64,000 nucleotides of DNA from Pseudomonadota bacterium. Lineage in GTDB: Bacteria > Desulfobacterota > Desulfovibrionia > Desulfovibrionales > Desulfovibrionaceae. The notes below the pieces were generated by a model, which had not been told where the DNA came from, ran no database searches, and was given only the letters and a program-made list of their open reading frames with translations. How positions within the stretch are numbered: position 1 is the stretch's first letter; each line of letters begins with the position of its first letter. Both the position numbers and the translations under genes were made by a program. Shown here one piece after another: positions 37,440 through 47,030 of the stretch. Location of the stretch: contig JAHJLB010000020.1 in NCBI GenBank assembly GCA_018822105.1, forward strand, positions 1-64,000, in the 5' to 3' direction.

Positions 37440-39035
37440 ATGGCTGACGAAATCCGCACCGCCCCCCCAATGACCGAAACAGCCCCTGCGCACCGGGACC
37501 TCGTGTGCCGGGCGGGGCTGGTCAGCGCCGGGGCCGTGGTCATCCTCGCCTCCCTGGGCCTCTCCGGCGGGCTGATCGGGCTGCGGCTGGTGGACGCCGC
37601 GCGGCCGGAGCTGGTGCCCATGGCCCCGAGCACGGCCATCGTCTTTCTGGTCTTGGGCGGCATGGTGCTGCTGCGCTCCGCCGCCGGGCCCATGGTCCCC
37701 GGCCCGCGCGCAAGCAGCGCCGTGCTCCTCCTCCTCGGCGCGGTGGTGCTGCTCAATCTGGTCGGACGGCTGCTCGGCCTGGATGCGGGGCTCCTGGACC
37801 TGTTCTTCCGGCAGGTAAGCGCCTGGGCGGGCGTGTCCCATACGCGGATGTCCCCGGCCGCGGCCCTGCTTCTTCTCCTCTCCGTGGCCGCGTCCTGGCC
37901 CCTGTCCTGGCGGCGGGGCGGGCGCCCCGCGCCGCTGCCCGGCCTGCTGCGCTTCGCGGGCCTGCTGGGCGCCGCGGTGGCCCTGCTGGGCAGCGTCTTC
38001 CTCCTGGGCTACGTCTTCGGCATGCCCCTGCTCTACCATGCGTCCGTGGTGCCCATGGCCCGGTCCACGGCCCTGGCCTTTCTGTGCCTCGGCGCTGCCC
38101 TGGTCAGCGAGGCCGGCCAGGAGCTCCTGCCCCTGCGCATGTTCTCCGGGCCGGCGACCCAGGCCAATCTGCTGCGGGCCTTCGTGCCCCTGGTGGTGCT
38201 GCTGTCCCTGGCGCATTCTTTGGTGCTGGGGCTGGCCGGGCCGCGGTTCGGCGAGGGCAACGCCCTGCTGGTGGCGGGCATCGCCGTGACCTACGCCGTG
38301 TCCGTGGGCCTGATGGTCCTGGCGGTGGCCAGCCGGGTGGGCCGGTCCCTGGAGCTGGCCGAGGCCAGGCGCTCCGAGGTGGAGGCGCGGGTCCGGGCCG
38401 CCCTGAGGGAAAAGACCGTGCTGCTGAAGGAGATCCACCACCGGGTCAAGAACAACATGCAGCTCGTCAGCAGCCTGTTCAGCCTGCAGGCGGAATACGT
38501 TGTGGACGCCAGGGACCGGACCCTCTTCGAGGAGAGCCGGGAGCGCATCCAGAGCATGGCCCTGGTGCATGAGCAGCTTTACGCCTCCGCGGACCTGGCC
38601 TCGGTGGACATGCGCGACTACGTGCGCCGGCTGGCGGAGCAGCTGACGCGCGGCCTGGTCCCCGCCGCGCGCCTCGCCTATGCGCTGGAGGAGGTGTGCC
38701 TGCCCGTCACCCAGTGCGTGCCCTTCGGCATGGCGCTCAATGAGCTGCTGTTGAACATCCTGAAGCACGCCGTTGTCCCGGCGAGGGGGCTTGAGCTGCG
38801 CCTGGCCCTGCGCGTCGAGGGCCGCGAGAACGTGCTGGAGGTGGAGGACAACGGCCCAGGGCTGCCGCCGGGCTTCAGCCTGGAGGGGCCCTCGACCTTC
38901 GGCCTGGTCCTGCTGGCCAGCCTGGCGCAGCAGCTGCGCGGGAGCCTGGCGGCGGAGGACACGGGACGCGGCTCGCGCTTCACCCTGCGCTTCGCGGTGG
39001 AAAGGGTGGAGTGCCCGGACCCCGGCGCGCCGTAG
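37440..39035 (+). CDS. Membrane sensor histidine kinase (HisKA_2 / LytS-like, HWE-related)
   Basis: A 531-residue sensor kinase. Eight helices fill residues 20-300, leaving little extracellular sensory domain, so it may sense within the membrane. A short linker leads to the HisKA_2 phosphoacceptor helix LLKEIHHRVKNNMQLVSSLF with His333 as candidate site. The ATPase domain has the N box NELLLNILKHA and the G1 box DNGPGLPPGF, with a final GRGSRFTLRF. No response regulator adjoins. ATG 37440 is chosen for AGGAG nine bases upstream; GTG 37398 would also be in frame. Confidence 0.87.
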   Translation: MADEIRTAPPMTETAPAHRDLVCRAGLVSAGAVVILASLGLSGGLIGLRLVDAARPELVPMAPSTAIVFLVLGGMVLLRSAAGPMVPGPRASSAVLLLLGAVVLLNLVGRLLGLDAGLLDLFFRQVSAWAGVSHTRMSPAAALLLLLSVAASWPLSWRRGGRPAPLPGLLRFAGLLGAAVALLGSVFLLGYVFGMPLLYHASVVPMARSTALAFLCLGAALVSEAGQELLPLRMFSGPATQANLLRAFVPLVVLLSLAHSLVLGLAGPRFGEGNALLVAGIAVTYAVSVGLMVLAVASRVGRSLELAEARRSEVEARVRAALREKTVLLKEIHHRVKNNMQLVSSLFSLQAEYVVDARDRTLFEESRERIQSMALVHEQLYASADLASVDMRDYVRRLAEQLTRGLVPAARLAYALEEVCLPVTQCVPFGMALNELLLNILKHAVVPARGLELRLALRVEGRENVLEVEDNGPGLPPGFSLEGPSTFGLVLLASLAQQLRGSLAAEDTGRGSRFTLRFAVERVECPDPGAP

Positions 39036-39086
39036 CAGGGCCCCTTGGGGGGCAAGGCCCGGCGCAAAGGCCCAGGGCCGCAAAAA

Positions 39087-39108
39087 AAGCCCCGGCGGAC
39101 CGGGGCTT
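39087..39108. terminator. Bidirectional terminator between kinase gene and purM
   Basis: 9-bp stem (39087-39095 with 39100-39108) with tetraloop CGGA. The minus strand is followed by seven T, ending purM; the plus strand has a weaker ATTCTTT. Confidence 0.88.
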
Positions 39109-39132
39109 ATTCTTTGCTGGGGGCGCCTGGGC

Positions 39133-40188
39133 CTAGTCTTCCGGGAAATGCACCTGGACCTGCTCCTCTTCGCCCGCGCGCGGCTTGATCTCGCCGATGA
39201 CGTAGCCGGGCATGTCCATGGCCGAGAGCCGGTCCATGATGTCGTTCACGGCGTCCCTCTTGACCACGAGCACAAAGCCGATGCCGGTGTTGAAGATCTG
39301 CAGCATGGACGGCCAGGACAGGTCGCCCTGGGCCTTCAGCCACTGGAACACCGGGGCCACCGGCCAGGAGCCGAAGCGGATGTGCGCCGTGACGCTTCCC
39401 GGCAGCACGCGGGGCAGGTTGTCGTAGAAGCCGCCGCCGGTGATGTGGGCCATGCTGCGCACGGGCAGGTCGCGCAGGATGTTCAGCACCGGCTGCACGT
39501 AGATGCGCGTCGGCGCGAGCAGGGCCTGGGCCACGGTCTGGTCGCCGCCGGGCAGGATGTCGCCGCCCTTGAGCCCGGAGGCGTCGAAGATCTTGCGGAT
39601 GAGGGAGTAGCCGTTGGCGTGCGGGCCCGTGGAGGGCAGCCCGATGATGACGTCGTCGTGGCCCACCTGGGAGCCGTCCACGATGCGGTCGTAGTCCACC
39701 ATGCCCACGCAGAAGCCGGAGAGGTCGTATTCGCCGCTGGGGTAGAATCCGGGCATCTCGGCGGTTTCGCCGCCCAGAAGCGAGCACTTGGCCTGCTTGC
39801 AGCCATCCACGATGCCGGCGATGACCCGCACGGCGACCTCGGAGTCAAGCCTGCCGGTGGCGAAGTAGTCGAGAAAGAACAGGGGCCGGGCGCCCTGCAC
39901 CAGCACGTCGTTGACGCTCATGCCCACGAGGTCGATGCCGATGGTGTCGTGCCCGTCAAAGGCGAAGGCCAGCTTGAGCTTGGTGCCCACGCCGTCCGTT
40001 CCGGCAACCAGCACCGGGGCCTGGATGTTGCCCAGGTCCGGCTTGTACAGGCCGCCAAAGCCGCCGATGCCCGAAAGCACGCCCTTGCCGTGGGTGCTGA
40101 CGGCAAGCGCCTTGATGCGCTCGACAAACTCGTTGGCTTCGTCGATGTTGACTCCGGCGGCCTTGTAGGCGTCGGCGCGGTTGGACAT
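39133..40188 (-). CDS. purM: Phosphoribosylformylglycinamidine cyclo-ligase
   Basis: Fifth step of purine synthesis: ATP-dependent closure of the imidazole ring to form AIR. The 351 residues fit the family. Visible are the N-terminal YKAAGVNIDEAN, the GIGGFGGLY loop near 44, LVAGTDGVGTKLK near 63, DLVGMSVNDVLVQGARPLFFLDY and the GGETAEMPG motif near 140. Start ATG 40188 has GGAGGATCACGG ahead. It has a terminator directly downstream and a promoter 65 bases upstream, so it is a single-gene unit, away from purB. Confidence 0.95.
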   Translation of the reverse strand: MSNRADAYKAAGVNIDEANEFVERIKALAVSTHGKGVLSGIGGFGGLYKPDLGNIQAPVLVAGTDGVGTKLKLAFAFDGHDTIGIDLVGMSVNDVLVQGARPLFFLDYFATGRLDSEVAVRVIAGIVDGCKQAKCSLLGGETAEMPGFYPSGEYDLSGFCVGMVDYDRIVDGSQVGHDDVIIGLPSTGPHANGYSLIRKIFDASGLKGGDILPGGDQTVAQALLAPTRIYVQPVLNILRDLPVRSMAHITGGGFYDNLPRVLPGSVTAHIRFGSWPVAPVFQWLKAQGDLSWPSMLQIFNTGIGFVLVVKRDAVNDIMDRLSAMDMPGYVIGEIKPRAGEEEQVQVHFPED

Positions 40189-40233
40189 GCTCCGTGATCC
40201 TCCGTTTGGTGCGCGGGCGTAGGGTCTGTGCCG

Positions 40234-40263
40234 TTGCGTGTCATGGATGTTGCAGGATATACG
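40234..40263 (+). promoter_or_regulatory. Candidate promoter of the secreted Ala/Pro protein gene
   Basis: TTGCGT (40234-40239) and TATACG (40258-40263) with an 18-base spacer, 65 bases before the start. It overlaps the opposite purM promoter. Confidence 0.35.
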
Positions 40264-40282
40264 CAATCGGGGCACAATTCAA
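40254..40282 (-). promoter_or_regulatory. Candidate promoter of purM
   Basis: Minus strand TTGAAT (complement of 40277-40282) and TATCCT (complement of 40254-40259) with a 17-base spacer, giving a leader of about 60 bases. Confidence 0.55.
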
Positions 40283-40327
40283 ACCCTAAATCCCGGCCCG
40301 GGCGGCCCGGACAGCCCAGGAGGCACC

Positions 40328-40741
40328 ATGCGTCAGAGATTCCGCACACCTGCGGCAGCGGCGGCGGCCATTCTTCTGGTTTTTCCGGCCCTGGCCCTGG
40401 GCCAGGGCAACGCCGTGCGCGGCCCGGTGCAGGCCCCGGTGCGGCTGGAGATGAAGGAGGCGGCCCCGGCTCAGGCTCCGGCCCCGGCCAAGGCTCCGGC
40501 TCCGGCCAAGGCTCCGGCCAAGGGCGTGGCCGCGACGTCCAAGTTCCCGAACATCGACACGGCCAAGAACCGTCAGGATTACGACATGTCCACGCCCAAG
40601 GCCGACGGCATCCGCCTGGGCCGCGACGAGGACACGGGCGACACGGTGCTCTCCAGCACGCCGCCCAAAAAGGCCCGCCAGGCCGACCCCTTTGCGGCCC
40701 AGCCCATCCAGGTCAAGCCCATCGTGCCCGTGCTGCCCTAG
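40328..40741 (+). CDS. Secreted Ala/Pro/Lys-rich protein of unknown function
   Basis: A 137-residue protein with a cleavable signal peptide (about 1-28, hydrophobic core AAAAAILLVFPALALG). Residues 45-70 carry a short APAPAK repeat, which looks like an extended linker across the periplasm. The remainder is polar with the motif KADGIRLGRDEDTGDTVLSS and a Pro/Val-rich end. No Cys or known domain. Start ATG 40328 has AGGAGG nearby. It converges with the PilZ gene only 4 bases apart. Confidence 0.6.
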   Translation: MRQRFRTPAAAAAAILLVFPALALGQGNAVRGPVQAPVRLEMKEAAPAQAPAPAKAPAPAKAPAKGVAATSKFPNIDTAKNRQDYDMSTPKADGIRLGRDEDTGDTVLSSTPPKKARQADPFAAQPIQVKPIVPVLP

Positions 40742-40745
40742 GCGG

Positions 40746-41624
40746 CTAGCCCTGGCCGAGGCCCTTTTCGCGGTAGAGGTCGAGGTTCCACTTGAAGACG
40801 AACTTGCCCAGTCCGCCCACCTCGTCGAAGCGCAGCGGCCGCCAGACAAGGCGCCTGCTCTCGTCGACCTGGCCCTCGGAGATGAACTCGAAGCCCAGGG
40901 CGGTCTCGCTTTTCTGCGGGTCGCGGAAGACGTTGCGCAGCACGCTGTTGACCCAGAAGGATGAGGCCGGGGTGCCCGGCTCGACGGCGGCCTTGAAGTA
41001 GAAGGAGAAATGCTCTCCCTTGTCCTGGTCCGGCAGGACCTCGCGCATGAGGGCGTTGTCGAGGAGCAGGCGCAGGCCGTTGGCCGAGAAGTTGTCCACC
41101 TTGAGGCCGCGCTTGGTGTCGGTCTCGCTGTTCAGAAGCGGGGGCGTGTCGGCGATGATGACGCCGGAGGGCAGCTCGCGCCAGAGCAGGAGCGCCGGGA
41201 CCTTGCGCTGGTCCACCTTGACGCGCACGCTGCGGCGCATCTGGGCGCTCTTGATGGCCTCGGGCAGCTCCAGGACGAAATGCACCATGCCGCTGGGCCG
41301 CTGCTGCACGGCGTTGATGCGGCTGGCGAAGGTCAGGTACTGCTCGCGGCTGCGCACCTCCCGGTCATGGATGCGGAAGAAGCACGAGACCCCTGCCCCG
41401 ATCCAGGTGCCGGAAGCGCCCTTGAGGGCGGAGACCTCCAGGGTGACCGTGGCGGCGTCGTAGTCGATGAGGCTGGCCGTGATGTTCTTGATGCTCGTGA
41501 CGTCCTCGGCGAACTCCAGCTTGAGCTTGGCGCGCTGGTCCCGGATGTCTTCCAGCATGTCCAGCACCAGCGTGCGCCTGCGTGCGGCGTCGTCATTTTC
41601 ACCCTTGGCCCAGAGAGCACTCAC
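40746..41624 (-). CDS. PilZ-domain protein (putative c-di-GMP effector)
   Basis: A 292-residue soluble protein. An N-terminal region (about 1-125) resembles the YcgR-N/PilZN module, with beta strands such as VTLEVSALKG and CFFRIHDREV. The PilZ domain (about 130-270) has the RxxxR-type arginines in MRRSVRVKVD and the (D/N)xSxxG motif DNFSANG near residue 180; both contact c-di-GMP in known PilZ proteins. A long insert lies between the two motifs. The start is GTG at 41624. Target (pili, flagella or other) is unknown. Confidence 0.8.
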   Translation of the reverse strand: MSALWAKGENDDAARRRTLVLDMLEDIRDQRAKLKLEFAEDVTSIKNITASLIDYDAATVTLEVSALKGASGTWIGAGVSCFFRIHDREVRSREQYLTFASRINAVQQRPSGMVHFVLELPEAIKSAQMRRSVRVKVDQRKVPALLLWRELPSGVIIADTPPLLNSETDTKRGLKVDNFSANGLRLLLDNALMREVLPDQDKGEHFSFYFKAAVEPGTPASSFWVNSVLRNVFRDPQKSETALGFEFISEGQVDESRRLVWRPLRFDEVGGLGKFVFKWNLDLYREKGLGQG

Positions 41625-41735
41625 AGCGGGAACCTCGCGACGGTTGCAGGGTCAGAAAGCCGGCCTCAAGGCCTGTGGAGGCGCATTAAACATCCTCCAA
41701 ACGAGGGGCTGCAAGATGCGGTCCATGCAGGAAGC

Positions 41736-42236
41736 CTAGTGCACGCTGGAGCTGGGGGGCGCGTTGGGGTCGCCGCCGCCGGCCTCCAGCTTGCGCCGGT
41801 ATTCCTTGACCTGGTCCAGGGATTTCCAGCCGTCGTACATCTCCAGCCAATCGGCGAAGGGCAGCCGCTCGGCGTCCAGGTACGACTCGTGGCCCTTGAG
41901 CCAGACGCCGAAGACGTACATCTCGATCTTGAAGGCCTTGCTGTCCAGGGTGCGCGCGATGACCTCCGGGCCGTACTTGGAGCCGTCGAAGCGGGCGCCC
42001 ACAAAGGTGCAGACCGTGTCCTGGCATTTCTCGTAGGAAATCTCCTCGCGGTTCAGCATGTCGGCCAGGCCGCCCAGCCCCTCGTGCCTGCCGTGGATCT
42101 CCGCCAGGTCGGCCTCGGGGATCTCGACGAACAGCTTGCCGTCCTTCTCGACGAGGTAATTGTGCCGCAGCCACTGCTCGAACATGAACACCTGGGCGAT
42201 GTCGGCCATCGCCGAGGCGTATTGGTCGCCTGCCAT
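41736..42236 (-). CDS. Hypothetical soluble protein (166 residues)
   Basis: A 166-residue acidic protein without signal or membrane segment. It is helix-rich, with aromatic-rich stretches (FMFEQWLRHNYLV and YVFGVWLKGHESYL) and a disordered Pro/Ser C-terminus. Two Cys occur near residue 70 (EKCQDTVC). ATG 42236 follows AAGGAGAAAGCTC, a good ribosome site. It lies upstream of the PilZ gene on the same strand (111 bases) and may be co-transcribed. I do not recognise the family. Confidence 0.65.
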   Translation of the reverse strand: MAGDQYASAMADIAQVFMFEQWLRHNYLVEKDGKLFVEIPEADLAEIHGRHEGLGGLADMLNREEISYEKCQDTVCTFVGARFDGSKYGPEVIARTLDSKAFKIEMYVFGVWLKGHESYLDAERLPFADWLEMYDGWKSLDQVKEYRRKLEAGGGDPNAPPSSSVH

Positions 42237-42356
42237 GAGCTTTCTCCTTGAAGGATAAGGGTAGTGCGCGCGGGCCAGGCCGCGCTGGGCCAATAATGGG
42301 CATCATCCGGCCTGGCGTCAAGGGGAAGCGGGCCCGCCGGAGGCGCTCCAAGGCGC

Positions 42357-42385
42357 TTTACACGGGCCAGGATGTGGAGTAGGGA
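42357..42385 (+). promoter_or_regulatory. Candidate promoter for the small basic protein and fmdB genes
   Basis: TTTACA (42357-42362), 17 bases, TAGGGA (42380-42385), 45 bases before the start codon. The -10 is weak. Confidence 0.3.
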
Positions 42386-42429
42386 CTGCCTATCCACGAC
42401 GCCGAGCGCGTCTTTTCCCAGGAGGAACC

Positions 42430-42546
42430 ATGGGCAAGCACAAGAAAGTTGAACGCATGAAGGAAATCGGCCGTCGCCGCAAGCGCCGCGAAGAGCGCCT
42501 CAAGGAACGCATCCGCGAGGCCAAGGCCGCGGCCAAGGGCAAATAG
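42430..42546 (+). CDS. Very small, highly basic protein (38 residues)
   Basis: A 38-residue protein in which Lys, Arg and His make up about half the residues (GKHKKVERMKEIGRRRKRR, then a Lys/Glu helix). A GGAGGAACC ribosome site directly precedes the ATG, and the frame ends with TAG. The composition and near-continuous helix suggest a nucleic-acid or ribosome-associated peptide, but that is inference. It precedes the FmdB zinc-ribbon gene by 83 bases in the same direction. It is short enough to be missed by length-filtered gene callers. Confidence 0.65.
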   Translation: MGKHKKVERMKEIGRRRKRREERLKERIREAKAAAKGK

Positions 42547-42629
42547 GCGAAAGCAGCGGGCGGCTCTCGGGCCGCCCCGTCCTTTCCGGGCCCGCGCCAG
42601 CGGGCCGACCAGTCTGGAGGAAGTGAGAG

Positions 42630-42953
42630 ATGCCCATCTACGAGTACAACTGCCAGGATTGCAAGCAGCTCTTCGAGGACTGGCAGAAAGACTACGAGGA
42701 GCGGGACATACCCTGTCCCGTGTGCGGCGGCCAAGCCAGCCGCCTGATTTCCAGCACCTCCTTTGTGCTCAAGGGGGGCGGCTGGTATGCCAGCGGCTAT
42801 TCGGAGCGCCCGGCCCCGCCGGAGACCGCCTCGGCCGCGGGCGCGAGCAGCCCGGCCCCGAAGGCCGAGTGCGCCTGCCCCGGCAAGGCGGCGGCTGCGG
42901 AGGCCAAGCCTGCGGAAGTCAAGCCGGCGGCCCCACCGGTGGCGGCGACCTAG
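42630..42953 (+). CDS. FmdB-family zinc-ribbon protein
   Basis: A 107-residue protein. The N-terminus is a FmdB/CxxC_CxxC_SSSS-type zinc ribbon: MPIYEYNCQDCKQLFE with CPVCGG (Cys8, Cys11, Cys29, Cys32) followed by the Ser-rich SRLISSTSF. The C-terminal 50 residues are Ala/Pro/Lys-rich and disordered, with an odd isolated CAC motif. Family members are regulators or sulfur/formamide-linked proteins of uncertain role. A terminator follows 12 bases after the stop. Confidence 0.85.
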   Translation: MPIYEYNCQDCKQLFEDWQKDYEERDIPCPVCGGQASRLISSTSFVLKGGGWYASGYSERPAPPETASAAGASSPAPKAECACPGKAAAAEAKPAEVKPAAPPVAAT

Positions 42954-42964
42954 ACGAGACGATG

Positions 42965-42988
42965 AAGGCAGCCCCGGGCTGCCTTTTT
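42965..42988 (+). terminator. Terminator of the fmdB-type gene
   Basis: 9-bp stem (42965-42973 with 42977-42985) with a three-base loop, ending in a run of five T (42984-42988). Confidence 0.8.
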
Positions 42989-43089
42989 CATGTGCATGGC
43001 CCGTATTTCCGTGCTATGCAGGCCACGCCAGGCGGCGCTTCCCCGGCGCCCGCGCCGCCCGAACCCCAGCTAACCGACGGAAGACACGC

Positions 43090-44382
<1,293 letters not shown>

Positions 44383-44397
44383 GGGCGGGAGTGCAAG

Positions 44398-44958
44398 GTG
44401 GATGGTTTGAAGGCGAAATTGGCGCGGCACCTGATGAATCTGTCCTACGTCCAGGGGGAGGTCACCCTCACCTCGGGCCGGAAGAGCGATTATTATTTCG
44501 ACTGCAAGCAGACGGCCCTGCACCCCGAGGGCGGCTACCTCATCGGCGCCTTGTTCCTCTCCATGCTCCAGGGCTCGGACGCCCACGGCGTGGCCGGCAT
44601 GACCCTGGGGGCCGACCCGCTGGTGGCCGCGGTCAGCGTGCTTTCGCACCTGGGGGGCTGCCCGCTGCCGGCCATGATCATCCGCAAGCAGTCCAAGGGC
44701 CACGGCACGGACCAGTACCTCGAGGGCCTGAAGAATTTCCAGCCGGGCGCCACCGTGGCCCTGCTGGAGGATGTGGTCACCACCGGGGGCACGCTGGTCA
44801 CCTCGGCCGAGCGGCTGCGCGCGGCGGGGTTCAAGGTCGGGGACGTGCTCTGCGTGCTGGACCGCGAGGAGGGCGGGCGCGAGCGCCTGGCCGAGGTGGG
44901 CCTGACGCTCTCCTCCATATTCACGCGCAACGAGCTTTTGGCAGCGGCCAGGGGCTAG
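44398..44958 (+). CDS. pyrE: Orotate phosphoribosyltransferase
   Basis: Makes orotidine 5'-phosphate from orotate and PRPP in pyrimidine synthesis. The 186 residues carry the PRPP-binding motif VALLEDVVTTGGTL near 120, the GVAGMTLGADPL segment near 64 and the Lys-rich loop RKQSKGHGTD near 100. Start is GTG. It is 15 bases after purB. The cell-shape operon starts 69 bases later in the same direction with no terminator between, so read-through is likely. Confidence 0.93.
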   Translation: MDGLKAKLARHLMNLSYVQGEVTLTSGRKSDYYFDCKQTALHPEGGYLIGALFLSMLQGSDAHGVAGMTLGADPLVAAVSVLSHLGGCPLPAMIIRKQSKGHGTDQYLEGLKNFQPGATVALLEDVVTTGGTLVTSAERLRAAGFKVGDVLCVLDREEGGRERLAEVGLTLSSIFTRNELLAAARG

Positions 44959-45027
44959 GCTTCCGGTAACGGGCGCTCCGGCGGGCCGAAAGGCCTGGCC
45001 CGACGCCGAAACAGACATGGAAGAGCC

Positions 45028-46347
45028 TTGAACATCGAACGCATCGCCAGTGTCTTCAAAATTTTCGCGCTCCTGACCGGCCTCGGCCTGGTCGCCGGCG
45101 CTGGCGCTTTTGCGGCTTCCGGCTCCGGGGGGGCGGCTGCCGGCGTTCCCGGCTGGACGGCCCAGGTCTCCTCGCACACCGGGGTGCCGGACCTCCTGAT
45201 CGGCATCGACAAGGAATCCCAGACCTTCTTCATGTTCACCAGGAAGAGCCCGCTGGAGGTCTCGCGCAAGCTGGCCTGCACTACGGGCTCCGCCCCGGGC
45301 GACAAGATGCGCGAGGGCGACATGCGCACCCCCGAGGGCGTGTACTTCGTGGAGGAGAAGGTCCCCGGAAAGCTGGACTACGGCCTCTACGGCGACCACG
45401 CCTTCAGCCTGAACTACCCGAACCCGGTGGACCGCCTGAAGGGCAAGACCGGGCACGGCATCTGGATCCACGGCCGCGGCAAGCAGTTCGTCTCCAACGA
45501 CACCCGCGGCTGCGTGGCCCTGACCGCCCAGGACATTTCGGCCCTGAACGGGCACATCCCCTTCGGCACCCCCGTGGTCATCGCCAAGAAGCTCTCCTGG
45601 ACCAAGGAGGCCGGCAGCGAGGACAAGACCGCCCAGCTCCTGGCCGAGCGGGTGCGCCACTGGGCTGCGGACTGGCAGAAGAAGAGCGACCATTTCTTCG
45701 ACTATTTCCAGCCGGAGAAGTTCGCCCAGAGCGAGGGCACGTCCTTCGCCGCCTTCAAGAGCAACAAGCTGAGCATCTTCAGCCGCCAGCCCTGGATCCA
45801 CGTCATGGTGGACAACGTGCGCGTCATCCAGGGCCCCGACTACTGGGTCACGGTCTTCGAGCAGTACTACCGCACCCAGGACCTCATCTCCACCGTGGGC
45901 AAGCGCTTCTACTGGCAGAAGGACAAGGACGGCGCCTGGCGCATCGTGGGCGGCGAATACACCGAGGCTTCGCCCACCCTGGAGGCGCGCTACCTCTCCT
46001 CCAAGCGCGCCGAGATGGACCGCCTGCTCAAGGGCTGGCTGGAGGCCTGGCTGGCTGCGGACGTGGAGAAATACATGGCCTATTACGCCGAGGACGCCAG
46101 CAACGGCAAGCAGAACAGCGCCAAGGCCATGCGCGAGTACAAGACCGCCCTCTGGGCCAGCAAGACGCCCACGCGCATTGCCGCGGACAAGGTCGAGGTG
46201 GCCATGCACCAGAAGGGCTTCAAGGTCAGCTTCATCCAGACCTACGAAGACTCCACGGGTCAGTCGGACCGGGGCGCCAAGACCCTGGTGCTCATGCCCA
46301 GGGGTGACTCCTGGGTTATCCTGAGTGAAACCTGGAGCAAGATGTGA
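45028..46347 (+). CDS. YkuD-fold L,D-carboxypeptidase/transpeptidase with NTF2-like domain (Csd6/Pgp2-like)
   Basis: An exported peptidoglycan enzyme of 439 residues. A signal peptide spans about 1-30. The YkuD catalytic domain (about 50-200) has the His motif GHGIWIHGRGK and the nucleophile Cys162 in SNDTRGCVAL. The C-terminal part (about 310-435) looks like an NTF2-like fold. YkuD plus NTF2 is the architecture of Helicobacter Csd6 and Campylobacter Pgp2, which trim tetrapeptides to tripeptides and shape the cell. TTG at 45028 is chosen since it gives the signal peptide; no ATG or GTG fits. The next gene overlaps. Confidence 0.8.
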   Translation: MNIERIASVFKIFALLTGLGLVAGAGAFAASGSGGAAAGVPGWTAQVSSHTGVPDLLIGIDKESQTFFMFTRKSPLEVSRKLACTTGSAPGDKMREGDMRTPEGVYFVEEKVPGKLDYGLYGDHAFSLNYPNPVDRLKGKTGHGIWIHGRGKQFVSNDTRGCVALTAQDISALNGHIPFGTPVVIAKKLSWTKEAGSEDKTAQLLAERVRHWAADWQKKSDHFFDYFQPEKFAQSEGTSFAAFKSNKLSIFSRQPWIHVMVDNVRVIQGPDYWVTVFEQYYRTQDLISTVGKRFYWQKDKDGAWRIVGGEYTEASPTLEARYLSSKRAEMDRLLKGWLEAWLAADVEKYMAYYAEDASNGKQNSAKAMREYKTALWASKTPTRIAADKVEVAMHQKGFKVSFIQTYEDSTGQSDRGAKTLVLMPRGDSWVILSETWSKM

Positions 46348-47030
46348 TGAAGGATACCAACTTCAGCGTCCTGTTCATGCGCGACAACTCGGATGTGAAG
46401 AGTTTCCGTGTCAGCCCCAGGCGGCTCAAGGCCCTGCTCTGGGGGCTTGGGATCCTGGCCCTGGCCGTGGTCGCCGGGCTGGCTGTGGGGCTGCACTCCT
46501 TCGTGGGCTACCGCGCGCTGCTGAGCGAGCGCCGCAGCCTGGAGTCCAGCCTGGCCGAGGCCCAGGTGGCCCTGGAGCGTCTGGGCAACATCAACAAGAT
46601 CCAGCAGGCCCAGGGCAAGGAGCCCGGCGGCGCCAAGACCAAGGCCGAGGACAAGGCCGAGGACAAGGCCCTGGGCGCAAAGGCGCAGCGCGCCTTCGCC
46701 AAGGTCAACACCGGCGCCATCACCGTGGAGAACCTCCGGGGCCAGCTCTCCTCCTCGGGCCTCACCGCCTCCTTTGACCTGAACAACCGCGGCAGCGCGG
46801 CCCTTTCCGGGGTCATCCAGCTTTTCGTGCTGCGCAGCGACGGCAGCCTGGTCGAGGTGGAGGCCCCCTCCCAGGACCTGACCTACCAGATCCAGCGCTT
46901 CAAGCGCATCAGCACCAGCGCCCCCCTCCCCTCCGGCCTGAACCGCCGGGAGGCCCTCGGCCTGCGCATCGAGATCAAAAACTCAGATGGGGAAACGATC
47001 CTTGGCGAGACATACGCTCTGGGCAATTAG
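46347..47030 (+). CDS. Single-pass membrane protein with coiled coil, cell-shape operon
   Basis: A 227-residue bitopic protein. Residues 1-28 are cytoplasmic and basic, 29-52 form a membrane helix, 55-80 a coiled coil, and 85-105 a Lys/Ala/Asp/Glu stretch with a KAED repeat. The rest (about 115-227) is a periplasmic beta-rich domain (FDLNNRGSAALSGVIQLFVL). ATG 46347 overlaps the preceding stop (TGATG), with GGAG upstream; the end overlaps the next gene by 44 bases. Such tight coupling to two peptidoglycan peptidases suggests a scaffold or anchor for them. Family not recognised. Confidence 0.7.
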   Translation: MKDTNFSVLFMRDNSDVKSFRVSPRRLKALLWGLGILALAVVAGLAVGLHSFVGYRALLSERRSLESSLAEAQVALERLGNINKIQQAQGKEPGGAKTKAEDKAEDKALGAKAQRAFAKVNTGAITVENLRGQLSSSGLTASFDLNNRGSAALSGVIQLFVLRSDGSLVEVEAPSQDLTYQIQRFKRISTSAPLPSGLNRREALGLRIEIKNSDGETILGETYALGN

